Of a stretch of 8,493 nucleotides of DNA, positions 7,597 to 8,493 are shown piece after piece. Numbering within the stretch: the first letter of the stretch is position 1; the number at the start of each line of letters is the position of its first letter. Position numbers and translations under genes: made by a program. The stretch is from Pseudobdellovibrionaceae bacterium (GTDB taxonomy: Bacteria; Bdellovibrionota; Bdellovibrionia; Bdellovibrionales; JAMPXM01). The DNA is taken from the NCBI GenBank assembly GCA_016791465.1, contig JAEUWE010000495.1, positions 1-8,493 on the forward strand. Direction: 5' to 3'. The notes beneath the pieces were generated by a model. That model ran no database searches. It saw only the letters and a program-made list of their open reading frames with translations, and was not told the origin of the DNA.

Positions 7597-7602
7597 CTCT
7601 CT
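7597..7602 (-). promoter_or_regulatory. Weak ribosome-binding site that favours the ATG at 7590 over TTG at 7596
   Basis: The minus strand reads TAAGAGAG ending at 7597. It stands 6 nt before the ATG at 7588-7590 but directly abuts the alternative TTG at 7594-7596, which would leave no spacer. The ATG is therefore the more likely start, shortening the product by two residues. Confidence 0.5.
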
Positions 7603-7626
7603 TACGTATAGCGATGTGTTGGAGAA

Positions 7627-8175
7627 TTAGTTTCCAGTCTGGCGGCACGTCTCAAGCTTCGAATTCAGCGTTGCGTAGAGAGAAAGTAGCGAGAGGTCCG
7701 CTGGCGAGAATGTTCTCTTTGTTGTGCCGTCGGCGTTGACACCTTGGTACTGATACGTCTCAAGCAGGCGCTTCATTGCTGGAGAGACTCGAAGATTGGT
7801 TTCGCAGTTGTAGCGACGATAAGTGATCGACAGTCCGTAGTAGGGGTCATTTGAGTTGTTGCTCGAGTCTTCACCGAGGTTGATAACTGTTGTTCCAGTA
7901 CCGACGGTGCGTGCACCGACGCCAGCATTGAAGCCCAATGTCCAACTCGAGCCAGCACCATCAGTTCCCATCAGCCAGCAACGACCATCGTCGTCACACT
8001 GTCTTTTCATGTCTTCGAGAACTTTCTTTTGAATCTCGGCTTCGGTCATAAGAGTCGTGGATTGAAGTTGGTCGGATGTTGGTGCGGCCTGATCGAATTC
8101 GCTTCCGGCGTTGGCCATGCCGGCGGTCATAAGAGATGCGACTAAAACAAACGAACGGATCAGCGACTTGGCCAC
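7627..8175 (-). CDS. Small exported protein of unknown function, 182 residues, GTG start; first gene of the block
   Basis: I do not recognise the family. With the GTG start the protein is MAKSLIRSFVLVASLMTAGMANA plus a mature part from Gly24, a textbook Sec signal. The mature protein has a Gln/Thr/Glu-rich helical lead (28-60) and four cysteines (60, 66, 124, 177) that could form two disulfides, including C60-DDDGR-C66. A Gly/Ser/Thr/Asn-rich, strand-like centre follows (72-121, with SSWTLGFNAGVGA and PYYGLSITYRR), then a Leu-rich C-terminal helix (159-177). The frame stays open upstream to an ATG at 8301, but that 224-residue version would bury the signal peptide 42 residues in, and it lacks a ribosome-binding site of comparable quality. 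An ATG at 8202 is also possible but less good. The gene is followed after 36 bp by the 877-residue gene. As the first gene it should lie closest to the promoter. Confidence 0.8.
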   Translation of the reverse strand: MAKSLIRSFVLVASLMTAGMANAGSEFDQAAPTSDQLQSTTLMTEAEIQKKVLEDMKRQCDDDGRCWLMGTDGAGSSWTLGFNAGVGARTVGTGTTVINLGEDSSNNSNDPYYGLSITYRRYNCETNLRVSPAMKRLLETYQYQGVNADGTTKRTFSPADLSLLSLYATLNSKLETCRQTGN

Positions 8176-8180
8176 GGTGG

Positions 8181-8185
8181 CCTCC
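8181..8185 (-). promoter_or_regulatory. Strong ribosome-binding site that sets the GTG start at 8175
   Basis: The minus strand reads GGAGG here, 5 nt before the GTG at 8173-8175. This is the best Shine-Dalgarno match in the window. It decides between the GTG and the in-frame ATGs at 8202 and 8301, and agrees with the signal peptide starting at that GTG. Confidence 0.75.
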
Positions 8186-8204
8186 AAACAATAGCGAGTC
8201 ATCA

Positions 8205-8219
8205 GCTCATCAATTGAGC
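8205..8219. repeat. Short inverted repeat in the divergent region
   Basis: GCTCA at 8205-8209 and TGAGC at 8215-8219 form a 5-bp dyad around TCAAT, 30 nt upstream of the GTG start at 8175. It could be an operator half-site pair or a small leader hairpin. It is short enough to be chance. Confidence 0.3.
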
Positions 8220-8240
8220 GAATGGGACTCAGTTCCTCTG

Positions 8241-8254
8241 CGACATCATTGTCG
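8241..8254. repeat. Second short inverted repeat in the divergent region
   Basis: CGACA at 8241-8245 and TGTCG at 8250-8254 form a 5-bp dyad around TCAT, close to the middle of the gap between the divergent genes. The central location would suit a shared operator. No known binding motif is recognised. Confidence 0.3.
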
Positions 8255-8301
8255 ATGCTTCCTAGAGCAATGCTGGCGCCAAAAGCGGAATGGGAGCGCA
8301 T

Positions 8302-8493
8302 ATGACGCCAATGGGGCCTATATTTGAACTGTGGAGAAATTATAAGGTGGGCCTTTTGGAGTTGGGACTGTTTGAAGAGGTCGAAAACGTCAAATCCAAT
8401 ATATTGATGTCGAACTTTTCGACTATGGGTCGTGGAGGGGCTCTGATCTCAGCCGGTTTCGTCAGGACATCTTGCCCACTCGAGTGGTCCGCC
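8302..8493 (+). CDS. Start of an unidentified plus-strand gene, open at the right edge
   Basis: An ATG at 8302-8304 opens a frame that runs without a stop for all 64 remaining codons. GGGAG at 8292-8296 lies 5 nt ahead, a good ribosome-binding site. The visible product begins MTPMGPIFELWRNYKVGLLE and continues through a helix (LGLFEEVENVKSNILMSNF) to a Gly-rich turn (TMGRGGALISAGF, residues 42-54) and one Cys. It has no signal peptide, unlike the block on the other strand, so a cytoplasmic product is likely. I do not recognise the family. The other two plus frames are soon closed. The gene is divergent from the exported-protein block, so a regulator would be a natural guess, but nothing visible shows a DNA-binding motif. 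Alternative starts are the ATG at 8311 or GTG at 8347. Confidence 0.45.
   Translation, partial: MTPMGPIFELWRNYKVGLLELGLFEEVENVKSNILMSNFSTMGRGGALISAGFVRTSCPLEWSA

Larger units (their letters stand above)
8176..8301. promoter_or_regulatory. Divergent intergenic region, presumed promoters for the block and for the right-edge ORF
   Basis: This 126-bp gap lies between two genes pointing away from each other, so it should carry at least the promoter of the minus-strand block. I see no convincing -35/-10 pair on either strand. It does contain two short inverted repeats (listed separately), one near the centre and one close to the GTG start of the first gene, which could be operator-like. The assignment rests on gene orientation. 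Confidence 0.4.

Noticed and set aside
379..8175. F-type conjugation or type IV secretion periplasmic set (TraW/TraU/TraN/TrbC-like)
   Set aside because: The mix of sizes and cysteine-rich exported proteins invites the comparison, but I found none of the expected sequence signatures and no ATPase, coupling protein or pilin nearby.
8176..8301. N-terminal extension of the first gene to the ATG at 8301
   Set aside because: It places the signal peptide 42 residues into the protein, lacks a comparable ribosome-binding site, and removes the whole divergent intergenic region.
8136..8327. Plus-strand 63-codon ORF across the divergent region
   Set aside because: It overlaps the signal peptide of the first gene antisense and the better-supported ORF at 8302, with no ribosome-binding site or family resemblance.
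8339..8344. Perfect TATAAT on the minus strand as a -10 box for the block
   Set aside because: No acceptable -35 lies 16-18 nt upstream, there is no extended -10, and it falls inside the divergent ORF, leaving a leader of about 155 nt. A chance match is likely.
1..8493. CRISPR arrays, tRNA or rRNA genes, insertion sequences, attachment sites
   Set aside because: No spaced direct repeats, RNA-gene signatures, transposase fragments or long terminal inverted repeats were seen on either strand.

Overview
The window looks like a chromosomal segment of a Gram-negative, flagellated, predator-like bacterium. The best guess is the Bdellovibrio group (Bdellovibrionota). That guess rests on roughly balanced base composition judged by eye, a FlaG-type flagellar protein at the left edge, and a long run of exported Cys-containing proteins with no familiar enzyme signature. 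It is an inference; no marker gene is present to prove it.

Layout. The left edge (2-367, + strand) is the 3' end of a FlaG-family gene. It converges with a six-gene block that fills 379-8175 on the minus strand. Read in the direction of transcription, the block encodes: a 182-residue exported protein (GTG start at 8175), an 877-residue exported protein with 22 mature cysteines, a 204-residue protein with a tight six-Cys cluster, a 342-residue protein with 11 cysteines, a 528-residue protein with 10 mature cysteines, and a 407-residue protein with a papain-like Cys/His signature. All six begin with a convincing Sec-type signal peptide. None has an obvious lipobox or a later membrane segment, so all are expected in the periplasm, on the outer surface or outside the cell. 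A 126-bp divergent gap (8176-8301) separates the block from a plus-strand ORF that is still open at the right edge.

Organisation. Two junctions overlap by 4 nt (GTGA at 4957-4960, ATGA at 1599-1602), which suggests translational coupling within the pairs 877/204 and 528/407. The other gaps are 36, 63 and 68 nt. The last holds a perfect 10-bp hairpin followed by TTTAT on the transcribed strand. It probably acts as a partial terminator that separates the first four genes from the last two. Several likely starts differ from the longest ORFs (8175, 7590 and 3185), and ribosome-binding sites decide them.

How the genes may work together. Co-transcription, universal export and abundant cysteines suggest one disulfide-dependent extracytoplasmic assembly or secreted set. 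Only the last gene offers an enzymatic hint (candidate Cys75/His161 of a papain, NlpC/P60 or transglutaminase-like fold). The rest I cannot assign, and no function should be read into them.
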